A stretch of 64,000 nt of DNA from Sva-07 sp963728355 (GCA_963728355.1 CAVSJQ010000014.1:310001-374000); one strand, 5' to 3'; positions 8,554 to 18,065 are shown, counted from the first letter of the stretch. Notes: generated by a model from the sequence alone, not told the origin. Made by a program: numbers and translations.

Positions 8554-9242
8554 GCCACTTCCACTCGCAGCGCACTGCGACCCACGTCCTGCTCGACCTC
8601 GACGGGACCATCTCCGACTCGTCTCCCGGCATCGGCCGTTCACTGCAGCACGCATTCGCAGCGTGCGGATACGAACCGCCGACCGACGAGCAGGTCCGCA
8701 CCGTGATCGGGCCACCGTTCGAGATCGGCCTGCCCACGCTCGGTATCCACGTCGACGACGTCGAACGGGTCGTGTCGGCCTATCGGGAACGCTACGAGGA
8801 CGTCGGCCTGTTCGAGAACACCATGTACCCCGGCATCGTCGACATGCTCGACGCCCTCGCCGCTGCAGGACACACCCTGTCGATCGCCACCGCGAAGCCC
8901 GAACCGACGGCGAGGCGGATCATCGAACACTTCGGCCTCACCGACCGCTTCGGCGTCCAGGCGGGAGCGACCCAGGAGGCCGGCACCGGGCGCCGCACCA
9001 AGGCCGAGGTGATCAACTACGCCCTCATCTGCCTGCAGATGAGCCCGTCCGACCTGGCGCGCGTCATCATGGTGGGCGACCGCGACCACGACGTGGAGGG
9101 TGCGCACCTGAACGGCATCGACTGCATCGGCGTGACGTGGGGGTTCGGGTCGGCCGAGGAACTCCACGGCGCCGGCGCAGCTGCACTGGTCCATCATCCG
9201 AGCGAAGTTGCCGCAACCGTCATGGCGACGTACCGTTCCTGA
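8550..9242 (+). CDS. HAD-superfamily hydrolase, phosphoglycolate phosphatase-like
   Basis: A 230-residue HAD phosphatase of the Gph/PgmB type. The nucleophile motif is DLDGT (16-20), a helical cap domain follows, then the motif II region IATAK, a motif III lysine (RRTKAEV), and the metal motif GDRDHDVEGA (about 175). The small size and cap class fit phosphoglycolate or other small phosphoester substrates; the real substrate cannot be told from sequence. It overlaps the channel gene by four bases (ATGA), so the two are co-translated. Confidence 0.85.
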   Translation: MSHFHSQRTATHVLLDLDGTISDSSPGIGRSLQHAFAACGYEPPTDEQVRTVIGPPFEIGLPTLGIHVDDVERVVSAYRERYEDVGLFENTMYPGIVDMLDALAAAGHTLSIATAKPEPTARRIIEHFGLTDRFGVQAGATQEAGTGRRTKAEVINYALICLQMSPSDLARVIMVGDRDHDVEGAHLNGIDCIGVTWGFGSAEELHGAGAAALVHHPSEVAATVMATYRS

Positions 9243-9247
9243 CGGCA

Positions 9248-9679
9248 ATGAGTACCACCGCCGACCAACCACCGATCGACACCGCCGTGTCGCCTGCCGC
9301 CTGCCCCGCGGTCGAGCAGTCCAACTCGTCGGCGGATCGGTTCATGCGGCGTCTGCTACGCCTGCCCGAAGGCCGCACGTCGACCGCAGCCGAGGCCCGC
9401 TCGGCGTTCCAGACGTCGTTGTTCATCAGCACGTGCCGGTGCACGTTGATGTACATCGTGTTCCCGTTCGTCCTGCCGGCGGTCGGCATCGCCCGAGGGG
9501 TGGGGCCGTACATCGGCATCATCATCGGCCTCCTGGCCATGGTGTCGATCGTCTACAGCATCCGTCGCTTCTGGCGCGCTGACCACTCGAAGCGTTGGCA
9601 CTACACGGCGTTCGGCACCGTGATCATCTGCTTCCTGGTCTATCTCGCCGTCAAGGACTTCTCGACCATCCTGTCCTGA
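9248..9679 (+). CDS. Small three-TM membrane protein, unknown function
   Basis: 143 residues. A polar N-terminal 50 residues is followed by three predicted membrane segments (about 55-80, 85-105 and 118-140) and a very short C-terminus. A Cys pair (STCRCTL) lies in the first segment. The ATG at 9248 begins six bases after the HAD stop, so it is probably in the same operon. I do not recognise the family. It may be an actinobacterial conserved membrane protein. Confidence 0.65.
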   Translation: MSTTADQPPIDTAVSPAACPAVEQSNSSADRFMRRLLRLPEGRTSTAAEARSAFQTSLFISTCRCTLMYIVFPFVLPAVGIARGVGPYIGIIIGLLAMVSIVYSIRRFWRADHSKRWHYTAFGTVIICFLVYLAVKDFSTILS

Positions 9680-9857
9680 TCGGGTCCCCAGGTCGGGGTC
9701 CGAAACGTCCAACCACCCGTTCGCGTTCCGGTCTGCGTCTGCGTCCGCATCCCGGTGCGCGTCTCGGTGTCGACGCGGCGGTCCCGATGGTGCATGATGT
9801 CATCCGGCGCCGCAGGCAGCGGCCGCTCATCCACCACGACATCACTTGGGGGCATCA

Positions 9858-10322
9858 GTGGAGATCACCGTCACCGTCAACGGCACGGAGCACACCCACG
9901 ACGTCGAGCCGCGCACGCTGCTCGTGCAGTACATCCGCGAACACGTCGGGTTGACCGGCACCAACATCGGCTGCGACACGTCGTCGTGTGGCGCCTGTTC
10001 GCTGCACCTCGACGGTGAGGCCGTCAAGAGTTGCACCGTGCTCGCCGTGCAGGCCGACGGCGCCGACATCCGCACGATCGAGGGCATGGCTGCCGCCGAC
10101 GGAACGCTGCACCCGATGCAGCAGGCGTTCATGGAGAACCACGGCCTGCAGTGCGGCTACTGCACACCCGGCATGGTGATGGCCGCCACCAGCCTGCTGG
10201 AGGAGAACCCGAACCCGACCGAGGAGGAGGTCCGTATCGGCCTCGAGGGGAACCTCTGCCGGTGCACCGGCTACCACAACATCGTCAAGTCCGTCCTCGC
10301 CGCCGCCTCGGCAGGAGCCTGA
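9858..10322 (+). CDS. (2Fe-2S)-binding small subunit of molybdenum hydroxylase (CoxS-like)
   Basis: Electron-transfer small subunit, 154 residues. The N-terminal plant-type [2Fe-2S] ferredoxin domain has Cys39, Cys44, Cys47 and Cys59; the C-terminal helical domain has Cys99, Cys102, Cys134 and Cys136 (QCGYCTPG and CRCTG), giving the two clusters expected of CoxS/XdhA proteins. It passes electrons from Moco in the large subunit to FAD in the medium subunit. GTG at 9858 is chosen over an in-frame TTG at 9846 because the GGGGG between them gives a ribosome-binding site. First gene of an S-L-M operon, with a hairpin before the next gene. Confidence 0.95.
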   Translation: MEITVTVNGTEHTHDVEPRTLLVQYIREHVGLTGTNIGCDTSSCGACSLHLDGEAVKSCTVLAVQADGADIRTIEGMAAADGTLHPMQQAFMENHGLQCGYCTPGMVMAATSLLEENPNPTEEEVRIGLEGNLCRCTGYHNIVKSVLAAASAGA

Positions 10323-10341
10323 GCAACCAACCGTCACATGC

Positions 10342-10379
10342 TGCCGGGCCAAACGTGAAGTGTCACGTTTGGCCCGGCA
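10342..10379. promoter_or_regulatory. Long perfect hairpin between small- and large-subunit genes, with a competing stem
   Basis: TGCCGGGCCAAACGTGA (10342-10358) pairs perfectly over 17 bp with 10363-10379 around a four-base loop. A second, mutually exclusive stem is possible: GAAGTGTCA (10357-10365) against TGACACTTC (10385-10393). The element lies in the 97-bp gap before the large-subunit ATG at 10420. It may adjust subunit stoichiometry by attenuation or RNA stability, or be another intergenic palindrome. No U tract follows. Structure is seen; function is inferred. Confidence 0.6.
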
Positions 10380-10419
10380 CGGTATGACACTTCGAAGTCC
10401 ACTGGATGGGGGTCCAGAC

Positions 10420-12843
10420 ATGACAATCACCGAAGATCCGACGACCGACACCGGGATGATCGGCAGCCGACAGCTCCGCAAGGAGGACCCGGTCCTGCTC
10501 ACCGGCGAGGCGGTGTTCACCAACGACATGAAGGTGCCCGGCGCACTGCACATGGCGGTGCTGCGCAGCCCGTACGCGCACGCCAAGATCGTCTCGATCG
10601 ACACCAGCGCCGCCGCGGCGATGGCCGGGGTCCACGCCGTGTACACCGGTGCCGACCTGACCGACCTGTGGGCTGCGCCGATGCCGTGCGCGTGGCCGGT
10701 CACCGACGACATGCTCAACCCGCCGCACCACCCGCTCGCCACCGGCACCGCCAACTTCGTCGGTGACGGCGTGGCGGTCGTGCTCGCCGAGAGCGACGCG
10801 ATCGCCCACGACGCGATCGAGGCGATCGACGTCACCTACGACCCACTCGAGGCCGTCACCGATCTCGAAGACGCGCTGTCCGATCGTGTGATCGTCCACG
10901 AGGACCTCGGCACCAACACCTCGTACACGTGGAACCTGCTCGTCGAGGAGACCGACGGCGCCGTGCAGCGGGCGTTCGACGAAGCGGCCTACACCGTCAG
11001 CGAGCGCTACGTCCAGCAACGACTGATCCCGATGGCGATGGAACCTCGCGCCGTCGTCGCCGTGCCGCAGCCGTTCGGCGGCGACATGACGCTGTACACC
11101 TCCACCCAGATCCCCCACGTGCTCAAGGTGATGGTCGCCGTCACGCTCGGCGTGCCCGAGCACCAGCTCCGCGTCGTCGCTCCGGCGGTCGGTGGCGGCT
11201 TCGGCGCCAAGCTCGACGTGTACGCCGAGGAACTGCTCTGCGTGGCCCTCGCCCGCAAGCACGGCGGACCGGTGCGCTGGAACGAGACGCGCTCCGAGAA
11301 CACCGTCGCCAGCATCCAAGGTCGCGGCCAGATCCAACACGTCGAGCTGGCCGCCGACTCCAACGGCAAGCTGACCGCGGTCCGCATCCGCCTCACCGCC
11401 GACATGGGCGCCTACCTCCAGCTGATCACCCCGGGCATCCCGCTGCTCGGCGCGTTCCTCTACGCCGGCGTCTACGACCTGCCCAAGGCGTACGACTTCT
11501 CGTGCACGGGCGTGTTCACCACGCTCACTCCGACCGATGCCTACCGCGGCGCGGGCCGTCCCGAGGCCACCTATGCGATCGAACGGGCGATGGATGCGCT
11601 GGCCCGCGAGGTCGGCGCCGATCCGCTGGAGTTCCGACGCCGGAACTTCATCCGCTCCGACCAGTTCCCCTACGAGGCCTTCAGCGGGCTCGTCTACGAC
11701 TCGGGCGACCACGACAAGGCAGCCACGATCGCCGCCGACCTGATCGACTACGACGGCGTCAGGGCCCGCCAGGCGACACAGAATGTCGAGGGTTCGACGA
11801 AACGCCTCGGTCTCGGCGTGTCGAGCTACTTCGAGATGTGCGGACTCGCACCATCACGGGTGCTCGCCTCGCTGAACTACTCCGCCGGGGGTTGGGAGGC
11901 CGCCACGGTGCGCATCCTGCCGACCGCCAAGGTCCAGGTCGTCACCGGCACCTCGCCGCACGGACAGGGCCACGAGACCGCCTGGTCGATGATCGTCGCC
12001 GACAAGCTCGGCATCGACCCCGCCGACGTCGACGTCCTGCATTCCGACACGGCGATCGCGCCACTCGGCATGGACACCTACGGATCACGTTCGCTGCCCG
12101 TCGGTGGCGTCGCCGTCGCGATGGCCTGCGACAAGGTGATCGAGAAGGCCAAGCAGATCGCCGCCCACCAGATGGAGGCCGACGCGGCCGACCTGGAATT
12201 CGTCGACGGCGAGTTCCGCGTGGCGGGGACCCCCTCGAAGTCGACGCCGCTCGCCGCCATCGCGTTCGCCGCCTTCACCGCCCACGACCTGCCCGACGGC
12301 CTCGAGCCCAACCTCGAGGCCCAGGTCACCTACGACCCGCCGAACTTCTCGTGGCCGTTCGGCACCCACATGTGTCTCGTCGAGGTCGACACCGAGACCG
12401 GCGACGTCGACGTGTTGCAGTACGTCGCCGTCGACGACTGCGGCAACCAGGTGAACCCGTTGATCGTCGAGGGCCAGGTGCACGGCGGCGTGATCCAGGG
12501 CCTGGCGCAGGCACTGTACGAGGGCGCCGACTACGACTCCGACGGCAACCTGCGCACGTCGACCCTCGCGGAGTACCTGGTGCCGGCGGCGAGCGACGTC
12601 CCGCCGATCACCCTCGGGCACTCGGTCACCCCGTCGCCGACCAATTCGCTCGGCGTCAAGGGCGTCGGCGAAGCTGGCACGATCGGATCAGCACCCGCCG
12701 TCATGAACGCCATCGTCGATGCGTTGTCCGGGCTGGGAGTCCACGACGTGTCCATGCCGGCGAGCCCCAACACCGTCTGGAACGCCATCGCGTCCGCCCG
12801 CTCTTCCTCGCCCGACAGCACCAACCCCGGAGGCCACCAGTGA
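10420..12843 (+). CDS. Molybdopterin-binding large subunit, form II CODH/xanthine dehydrogenase family
   Basis: Catalytic subunit of 807 residues. N-terminal RKEDPVLLTGEA is followed by Moco-binding GGGFGAK (about 257), AYRGAGR (about 374), the exact form II active-site loop, and a C-terminal GVGEAGTIGS with the catalytic Glu (about 748). The preferred start is ATG at 10420 behind a GGGGG ribosome-binding site; an upstream in-frame GTG at 10360 lies inside a hairpin and is unlikely. Its stop overlaps the medium-subunit GTG. It is a paralogue of the lone large subunit at 4543. The substrate is undecided: form II enzymes are often annotated as CO dehydrogenase, but the Cys loop needed for CO oxidation (AYxCSFR) is absent. 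Confidence 0.92.
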   Translation: MTITEDPTTDTGMIGSRQLRKEDPVLLTGEAVFTNDMKVPGALHMAVLRSPYAHAKIVSIDTSAAAAMAGVHAVYTGADLTDLWAAPMPCAWPVTDDMLNPPHHPLATGTANFVGDGVAVVLAESDAIAHDAIEAIDVTYDPLEAVTDLEDALSDRVIVHEDLGTNTSYTWNLLVEETDGAVQRAFDEAAYTVSERYVQQRLIPMAMEPRAVVAVPQPFGGDMTLYTSTQIPHVLKVMVAVTLGVPEHQLRVVAPAVGGGFGAKLDVYAEELLCVALARKHGGPVRWNETRSENTVASIQGRGQIQHVELAADSNGKLTAVRIRLTADMGAYLQLITPGIPLLGAFLYAGVYDLPKAYDFSCTGVFTTLTPTDAYRGAGRPEATYAIERAMDALAREVGADPLEFRRRNFIRSDQFPYEAFSGLVYDSGDHDKAATIAADLIDYDGVRARQATQNVEGSTKRLGLGVSSYFEMCGLAPSRVLASLNYSAGGWEAATVRILPTAKVQVVTGTSPHGQGHETAWSMIVADKLGIDPADVDVLHSDTAIAPLGMDTYGSRSLPVGGVAVAMACDKVIEKAKQIAAHQMEADAADLEFVDGEFRVAGTPSKSTPLAAIAFAAFTAHDLPDGLEPNLEAQVTYDPPNFSWPFGTHMCLVEVDTETGDVDVLQYVAVDDCGNQVNPLIVEGQVHGGVIQGLAQALYEGADYDSDGNLRTSTLAEYLVPAASDVPPITLGHSVTPSPTNSLGVKGVGEAGTIGSAPAVMNAIVDALSGLGVHDVSMPASPNTVWNAIASARSSSPDSTNPGGHQ

Positions 12844-13664
12844 TTCCCGCACCGTTCGACTACGTCCGCGCCGAGTCAGCCGAAGAAGCGATCAGCCTCG
12901 TCGGCCAGCACGGCGACGAGGCCAAGTTCATCGCCGGCGGGCACAGCCTCCTGCCGATGATGAAGCTGCGGCTCGCCCAGCCCAGCGTGCTGATCGACAT
13001 CGGACGGCTGTCCGACCTGTCGTACATCCGCGACGAGGGCGATCACGTCTCGATCGGCGCGATGACCCGTCACATGGACGTCGAGACCTCCGATGTGCTC
13101 AAGCAGCACGTGCCGCTGCTCGCCCATGCCGCCAGTTACGTCGGCGACCCGCAGGTGCGCCATCGCGGCACGCTCGGCGGCACGATCGCACACGCCGACC
13201 CGGCCTCCGACCTGCCCGCCACCACGTTGGCGCTCGGTGCCACCTACGTCGCCCAGGGCCCGAACGGCACCCGCGAGATCGCGGCGGCCGACTTCTACCG
13301 CACGTTCTTCGAGTCCGCTCTCGAGCCCGACGAGATCCTCACCGAAATCCGCGTGCCGAAGATGAACGGCGCCGGCTGGAACTTCCAGAAGTTCAACCGT
13401 CGTGCCCAAGACTGGGCGATCGTCGGCGTGGCAGCGTGGCGCAACGGCGACCAGGCCGGCGTCGGACTCGTCAACATGGGCTCCACACCGATCCTCGCCA
13501 CCAGTGTGGCCGCAGCGATCGCGAGCGGGGCCAGCGCCGCCGACGCCGCCGAGCAGGCCGCCGCCGACGCCGATCCGCAGGCCGACCTGAACGCCAGCGT
13601 CGAGTACCGCCAGCACCTCGCCCGGGTCCTCACCCGTCGGGCACTCGAAGCCGCCACGTCCTGA
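12840..13664 (+). CDS. FAD-binding medium subunit of molybdenum hydroxylase (CoxM-like)
   Basis: Flavoprotein subunit of 274 residues. It has the two FAD motifs of the CoxM/XdhB family, AGGHSLLPMMK (32-42) and TLGGTIAHADP (111-121), and a C-terminal CO_deh_flav_C domain. It accepts electrons from the [2Fe-2S] subunit and passes them to a quinone or other acceptor. It starts with GTG at 12840, overlapping the large-subunit stop by four bases, which implies coupled synthesis of L and M. The order S-L-M differs from the M-S-L order of well-studied form I operons. Confidence 0.93.
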   Translation: MIPAPFDYVRAESAEEAISLVGQHGDEAKFIAGGHSLLPMMKLRLAQPSVLIDIGRLSDLSYIRDEGDHVSIGAMTRHMDVETSDVLKQHVPLLAHAASYVGDPQVRHRGTLGGTIAHADPASDLPATTLALGATYVAQGPNGTREIAAADFYRTFFESALEPDEILTEIRVPKMNGAGWNFQKFNRRAQDWAIVGVAAWRNGDQAGVGLVNMGSTPILATSVAAAIASGASAADAAEQAAADADPQADLNASVEYRQHLARVLTRRALEAATS

Positions 13665-13823
13665 TCCTCACCGAGATGTGACGCACACGTCGCGCGCCGC
13701 GCTCGACGGGAGCGCGCATCGTCGGATGAGGAGCCGCCGGTCGGCGCCCCGTCGACGCGTCCCCGGGGGCGTCACGAGCGGCGCGCCGCTCGCCGCCACG
13801 CGGCAGGGCCTAACGTGGCGCCG

Positions 13824-15389
13824 ATGTCCGAGCCGACCGTGACGGTGAACCCGGTCGTGCGCGGTGTCGTGCTGTCGGCGATCGTGGCGCTCGCCGGCCT
13901 GCTCGCCGTGCTGTTGCACCGCAGTGGACACACCCAGGGCGACGACTTCGCCCTGTACCTCCGCCAGGCCCGCAGCGTGTTCGACGGCGACATGAGCCAG
14001 GTGGTGGCCGACAACCGGTTCGCCGTGCTGAACTCCGACGACGCCTTCAGCCCGATCGCCTACCCGTGGGTCTGGCCCCTGCTCCTGTCGCCGTTCGTGC
14101 ATGCGTGGGGCTTCGACTACGACCGTCTCAAGCTCGTCGAGGTCGCCACGTTCTGTGTCTGGCTGGTGCTGCTGCACGGCATCGTGCGGCGGCGGATCGG
14201 CTGGTGGCCGGCGATCGCCATCGTCGCCGTCTTCGCCACGGCGCCGGCGTATCTGTCGCACACCGACCAGCTGCTCAGCGAGTTCCCGCATCTCGCCGCC
14301 GTGGCGTTGGTGATCTGGTGCTACGACCGGATCCGGCGCCACGCCACCCTGCTCACGGCATCGACCGGCTGGCTGATCGCACTCGGCGCGTTGATCGCAC
14401 TCGCCTTCAACGTGCGCCGTGAATCGATCGTGCTGCTCGCCGTGATCGGCGCGATGGCGGCGTACGACGTCGTCGTCGAGACGCTCCGTGACCGCGCCGG
14501 CACCGGAGGGTCGTGGCCGAGGGCGCTGTGGACGACCGTCCGCATCCGGGTGCGGGCGATCCTGACCCCGTTCATCGCGTTCGCCGCCACCGCTGCGTTC
14601 GCGCAGCTGTTGCTGCCCACCGAACTCCTCCCCGACAACGGCAACAGTTCGGCCTTCCTCGACGACCGTATGGGCGAGTACCCCGCCATCCTCAGCGATC
14701 AGCTGGGTCTCGGAGAGCACACGGTGATCGGCATCACCGTGCTGCTGCTGGCGGCGCTCGGCGCGGTGATCGGCGTCCGGAGACGACCGGCGCTCGACGG
14801 GCCGCTGCTGTTGCTGGCGTTGCTCAGCGCCGTGGCGGTGAGCACACACCTGCGACGCGTGGATCGCTACTGGTTCCAGATCACGCCGTGGGTCGTGTAC
14901 TTCGCGACCGTGGCGCTGCTGGCCACCACCGGTTGGCTGGTCGCCCGACGTGGCCGGCGCACATCGATCGTCCGCCTCGCCACCGCAGTGGCGCTCGTCC
15001 CACTCGGCGCAGTCGTCGTGGCACACGCCGTCGTGCTCACGGGCGACATCTCCGACGTCCGGGAGTACAACGACGCCGGACGCGTGCAGTCCGGCCCGTC
15101 GAACCCGACGGTGGCGCCGATCTTCGAGGCGGTGGAGTCGCTGACTCCCCCCGATGCGATCGTGGCCTACTTCCGGGCGCGCACGATGACGTTGTTGACC
15201 GACCGGCGCGCGTTCCAGACCAAGGACCTCGACCGGATCATCGGACGCGCCGATTACTACGCCCAGCGGCGCAATTCCACGTACTGGCAGCCGGAACTCG
15301 GCCTCGCTGACGCGCGCTTGGCGGGCTTCGAGGAGGTGTGGTCCGACCAGCGTTGGATCCTGTGGCGCGTGCCCGACCCGCCGACGTGA
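13824..15389 (+). CDS. Polytopic glycosyltransferase-like membrane protein (GT-C fold candidate)
   Basis: About 521 residues with roughly ten membrane segments and a C-terminal soluble domain of about 110 residues. The first external loop carries a conserved-looking acidic pair (QGDDFALYLRQARS, about 35-45), the place where ArnT/PMT-type GT-C enzymes hold their catalytic Asp. This suggests transfer of a sugar from a polyprenyl phosphate on the outer face of the membrane. ATG at 13824 is used; GTG nine bases upstream is possible. It is followed by a methyltransferase, a flippase-like protein and a GT2, consistent with an envelope glycoconjugate pathway. The family call is by topology and context. 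Confidence 0.65.
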   Translation: MSEPTVTVNPVVRGVVLSAIVALAGLLAVLLHRSGHTQGDDFALYLRQARSVFDGDMSQVVADNRFAVLNSDDAFSPIAYPWVWPLLLSPFVHAWGFDYDRLKLVEVATFCVWLVLLHGIVRRRIGWWPAIAIVAVFATAPAYLSHTDQLLSEFPHLAAVALVIWCYDRIRRHATLLTASTGWLIALGALIALAFNVRRESIVLLAVIGAMAAYDVVVETLRDRAGTGGSWPRALWTTVRIRVRAILTPFIAFAATAAFAQLLLPTELLPDNGNSSAFLDDRMGEYPAILSDQLGLGEHTVIGITVLLLAALGAVIGVRRRPALDGPLLLLALLSAVAVSTHLRRVDRYWFQITPWVVYFATVALLATTGWLVARRGRRTSIVRLATAVALVPLGAVVVAHAVVLTGDISDVREYNDAGRVQSGPSNPTVAPIFEAVESLTPPDAIVAYFRARTMTLLTDRRAFQTKDLDRIIGRADYYAQRRNSTYWQPELGLADARLAGFEEVWSDQRWILWRVPDPPT

Positions 15390-15436
15390 CGTCGGGGGTC
15401 GGCGGTGGGTCGATACGCTCCCGCGAGCGAACCGCC

Positions 15437-16087
15437 ATGAGCACGACCCACGACGCTTCCGCCGCCAGCGGCACCACCCCGACCGGGAACACGTACGACA
15501 AGTACGGATCGACCAACCCGATCGAGCGGCGGATGATGCGCGGCTTCTTCGACGCCCTCGACCGCTACCTCGACGAGACCACACCGACACGCATCTTCGA
15601 GATCGGCATCGGCGAAGGGATCGTCACGAGCCGGGTGATCGAACGCTTCGCCGGCGTCCCGGTCATCGGTCTCGACCTCCCGGACGAGGAACTGGCTGCG
15701 CAGTGGCAGTCACGGGAGCTCTCGTGCGCGTTCGGCGACGCATCGGGCCTGCCCTTTCCCGACGCCGCCTTCGATCTCGTCCTCGCCATCGAGGTGTTCG
15801 AACACCTTCCCGATCCCGCGGCGGCGATGACCGAGCTGGCCCGCGTCTGCTCCGGTTCGCTGATCGCGTCGGTGCCGCTGGAGCCGATCTGGCGGATCGG
15901 CAACATGGCCCGCGGCCGCTACCTCCGCGAACTCGGCAACACACCGGGACATGTCAACCACTGGACGCACCGCGGGTTCGAGCGCCTCGTCGCGTCACGA
16001 TTCGATGTCGTCGATCGGGCGACGCCGCTGCCGTGGACGATGGTCCTGGCCACCTCTCGCCCGCCCGGCGTCGACCGCTCGGCCTGA
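15437..16087 (+). CDS. SAM-dependent methyltransferase (class I)
   Basis: 216 residues. The glycine-rich SAM motif is FEIGIGEG (about 50-60), an acidic motif II (GLDLPDEE) follows, then the post-I region DASGLPFPDAAFDLVLAIEV typical of Methyltransf_11 proteins. The C-terminal half contains WTHRGFERL as in small-molecule or glycan methyltransferases acting with glycosyltransferases. ATG at 15437 was chosen over an upstream GTG frame because the alternative N-terminus resembles translated intergenic DNA. It lies in a tight run with the GT-C-like and flippase-like genes. Acceptor unknown. Confidence 0.85.
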   Translation: MSTTHDASAASGTTPTGNTYDKYGSTNPIERRMMRGFFDALDRYLDETTPTRIFEIGIGEGIVTSRVIERFAGVPVIGLDLPDEELAAQWQSRELSCAFGDASGLPFPDAAFDLVLAIEVFEHLPDPAAAMTELARVCSGSLIASVPLEPIWRIGNMARGRYLRELGNTPGHVNHWTHRGFERLVASRFDVVDRATPLPWTMVLATSRPPGVDRSA

Positions 16088-16090
16088 GCG

Positions 16091-17059
16091 ATGACCCGGT
16101 CACGGCTCGTCAACCTGATCGGGATCGCGATCGGTGTCGCCGGTGTCGCCTTCGTCGCTCGCCGGATCGTCCGCGACCGCTCCGAGATCGCTGATGCACT
16201 CTCTTCGGCCGAGCCGATCTGGCTGGCCGTCGGCGGCGTCACCGGCCTGATCGCCATGTCGCTGATCGGCGTGAACTGGCTGCTGATCCTGCGCCGTGCC
16301 GGCGCGGCGGCGCCCTGGCGCCGGGGGATGTCCTGGTTCTTCGTCGGCCAACTCGGCAAGTACGTGCCCGGCGGCATCTGGCCGATCGTCGGGCAGGCCG
16401 AACTCGCCCACCGCGGCGCCACGCCGCGTGGTGCCGCCTACTTCTCGACGGCGATGTCGATGGTCGCCACGTTCCTCGCCGCGGCGGCGGTGGCTGCAGG
16501 CGCTGGGCTGATCTCACCGTCCGACGGTCGGGTGCTGCCGTCACTGCTCGCGGTCGGACTGGTGGTGGGGTTCGTCGTGCTCGCCGCCCCGGCCGCCCGG
16601 TCGGCGGTCCACGATCTCGCTGCGCGGACGACCGCACGGGAACTGCGCCTTCCCGAACCCCGATGGTTCCTGCTCCTCGTCGTCCGGCACGTGCCCGTCT
16701 GGTTGGCCTTCTCCGGGATGAACGTGTTCGCCGTCGTGGCGTTGGGCACCGACCTCGACGCCTCGCTCGTGGTCGAGCTGATCTTCGTGACGTGCATCTC
16801 GTGGATGGCCGGATTCGTCGTCGTCGGAGTGCCCGGCGGGATCGGGGTGCGCGAGACGATCTTCATCTCGATGACCACCGCATCGCTCGGCGCAGGTGTC
16901 GCCGTGTCGGCAGCCGTGCTCAGCCGGGTGGTGTCGATCGCCGTCGACCTCGCCGCAGCGGCAGCCTCCGTTCCCATCGCACGGACAGCGCCGGCGACCG
17001 TGCCGCTCGACGCCGACCGGGCCGATCAGCACACCGCCGACCGTTACGCTGCGCCGTGA
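16091..17059 (+). CDS. Lysylphosphatidylglycerol synthase TM-region/UPF0104-like membrane protein
   Basis: 322 residues with about eight membrane segments. It contains the family hallmarks LGKYVPGGIWPIVGQ (about 88-102) and a late VGVPGGIGVRE motif (about 255). Proteins of this family (AglD/MprF TM domain type) are membrane proteins often clustered with glycosyltransferases, where a lipid-carrier flippase role is suspected but usually not proven. It starts three bases after the methyltransferase stop, and the GT2 gene follows, so all four genes look like one envelope-glycan operon. Confidence 0.82.
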   Translation: MTRSRLVNLIGIAIGVAGVAFVARRIVRDRSEIADALSSAEPIWLAVGGVTGLIAMSLIGVNWLLILRRAGAAAPWRRGMSWFFVGQLGKYVPGGIWPIVGQAELAHRGATPRGAAYFSTAMSMVATFLAAAAVAAGAGLISPSDGRVLPSLLAVGLVVGFVVLAAPAARSAVHDLAARTTARELRLPEPRWFLLLVVRHVPVWLAFSGMNVFAVVALGTDLDASLVVELIFVTCISWMAGFVVVGVPGGIGVRETIFISMTTASLGAGVAVSAAVLSRVVSIAVDLAAAAASVPIARTAPATVPLDADRADQHTADRYAAP

Positions 17060-17105
17060 TGTCGAACGCCGGTGATTCCCCGGTCGCTCTGCGGAGGCAG
17101 ATCCG

Positions 17106-18065
17106 TTGAAGCTGATCATCCAGATCCCCTGCTTCAACGAGGAGGAGACCCTTCCGATGACGCTCGCCGACCTGCCACGCGAGGTGCCGGGCGTCGACGT
17201 GGTCGAATGGCTCGTGATCGACGACGGCAGCACCGATCGGACCGTCGAGGTGGCACGCGAGCTGGGTGTCGACCACATCGTGTCGCACGGTCGCAACCGT
17301 GGGCTCGCCGCGGCCTTCATGACCGGGCTCGACGCCAGCCTCAGAGCCGGTGCCGATGTGATCGTCAACACCGACGCCGACAACCAGTACCAGGCCTCGT
17401 CGATCCCCGCCCTCGTGACGCCCGTGCTGGCCGGCCGCGCCGACATGGTCGTCGGCGAGCGTCCGATCGCTCAGATCGACGACTTCTCACGCAGCAAGAA
17501 GCTGCTGCAGCGATTCGGGAGTTCGGTCGTGCGTCGCTTCTCCGGCACGGGCGTGCAGGACGCCGCCAGCGGCTTTCGCGCCTACAGCCGTGATGCCGCC
17601 ATGCGGGTGCAGGTGTTCGGCAAGTACACCTACACGATGGAGACCATCGTGCAGGCCGGCTGGAACGGCATCGCCATCGAGTCGGTGCCGATCGGGGTGA
17701 ACCCGAAGACGAGGGAGTCCCGCCTGGTCACGAGCAGCACCCGCTACGTGTGGCGATCGGCGCAGGCGATCGTGCGCAGCTTCGTGCTGTACAAGCCGTT
17801 CCGGTTCTTCTTCCTGATCGGTCTCGTGCCGTTCGTGCTCGGCGCGTTGCTGATGCTGCGCTGGCTCGGGCTGTACGTGCTCGAGGAGGAGTACACCAGT
17901 CGCGTCCCGAGCCTGCTCGCCGGGATCGGCCTGATCGTGCTCGCCGCACAGATGTGGGCGGTGGCGTTCCTGGCAGATCTCCAGGCAGCGAACCGCCGGG
18001 TGCTCGAGGATCTACGCCTGCGAGCATCGCGTGCCGACTACGGCGACGCGCCGCCCGGCTCGTGA
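17106..18065 (+). CDS. Family 2 glycosyltransferase with C-terminal TM segments
   Basis: 319 residues. The cytoplasmic GT-A domain has IPCFNEEETLP near the N-terminus, the nucleotide-sugar motif VIDDGSTDRT (37-46) and the metal motif TDADNQ (about 92). Two hydrophobic segments near the C-terminus (about 235-260 and 272-295) anchor it, as in dolichol/polyprenyl-phosphate mannose synthase-like enzymes. The start is TTG at 17106, supported by GGAGG at 17093-17097 with eight bases of spacing. Likely product is a polyprenyl-phosphate sugar used by the GT-C-like protein upstream; that partnership is inferred from context. The stop overlaps the next gene's GTG. Confidence 0.85.
   Translation: MKLIIQIPCFNEEETLPMTLADLPREVPGVDVVEWLVIDDGSTDRTVEVARELGVDHIVSHGRNRGLAAAFMTGLDASLRAGADVIVNTDADNQYQASSIPALVTPVLAGRADMVVGERPIAQIDDFSRSKKLLQRFGSSVVRRFSGTGVQDAASGFRAYSRDAAMRVQVFGKYTYTMETIVQAGWNGIAIESVPIGVNPKTRESRLVTSSTRYVWRSAQAIVRSFVLYKPFRFFFLIGLVPFVLGALLMLRWLGLYVLEEEYTSRVPSLLAGIGLIVLAAQMWAVAFLADLQAANRRVLEDLRLRASRADYGDAPPGS

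Noticed and set aside
10360..10419. Upstream GTG start for the S-L-M large subunit
   Set aside because: The extra 20 residues come from the hairpin sequence; ATG at 10420 has a proper ribosome-binding site.
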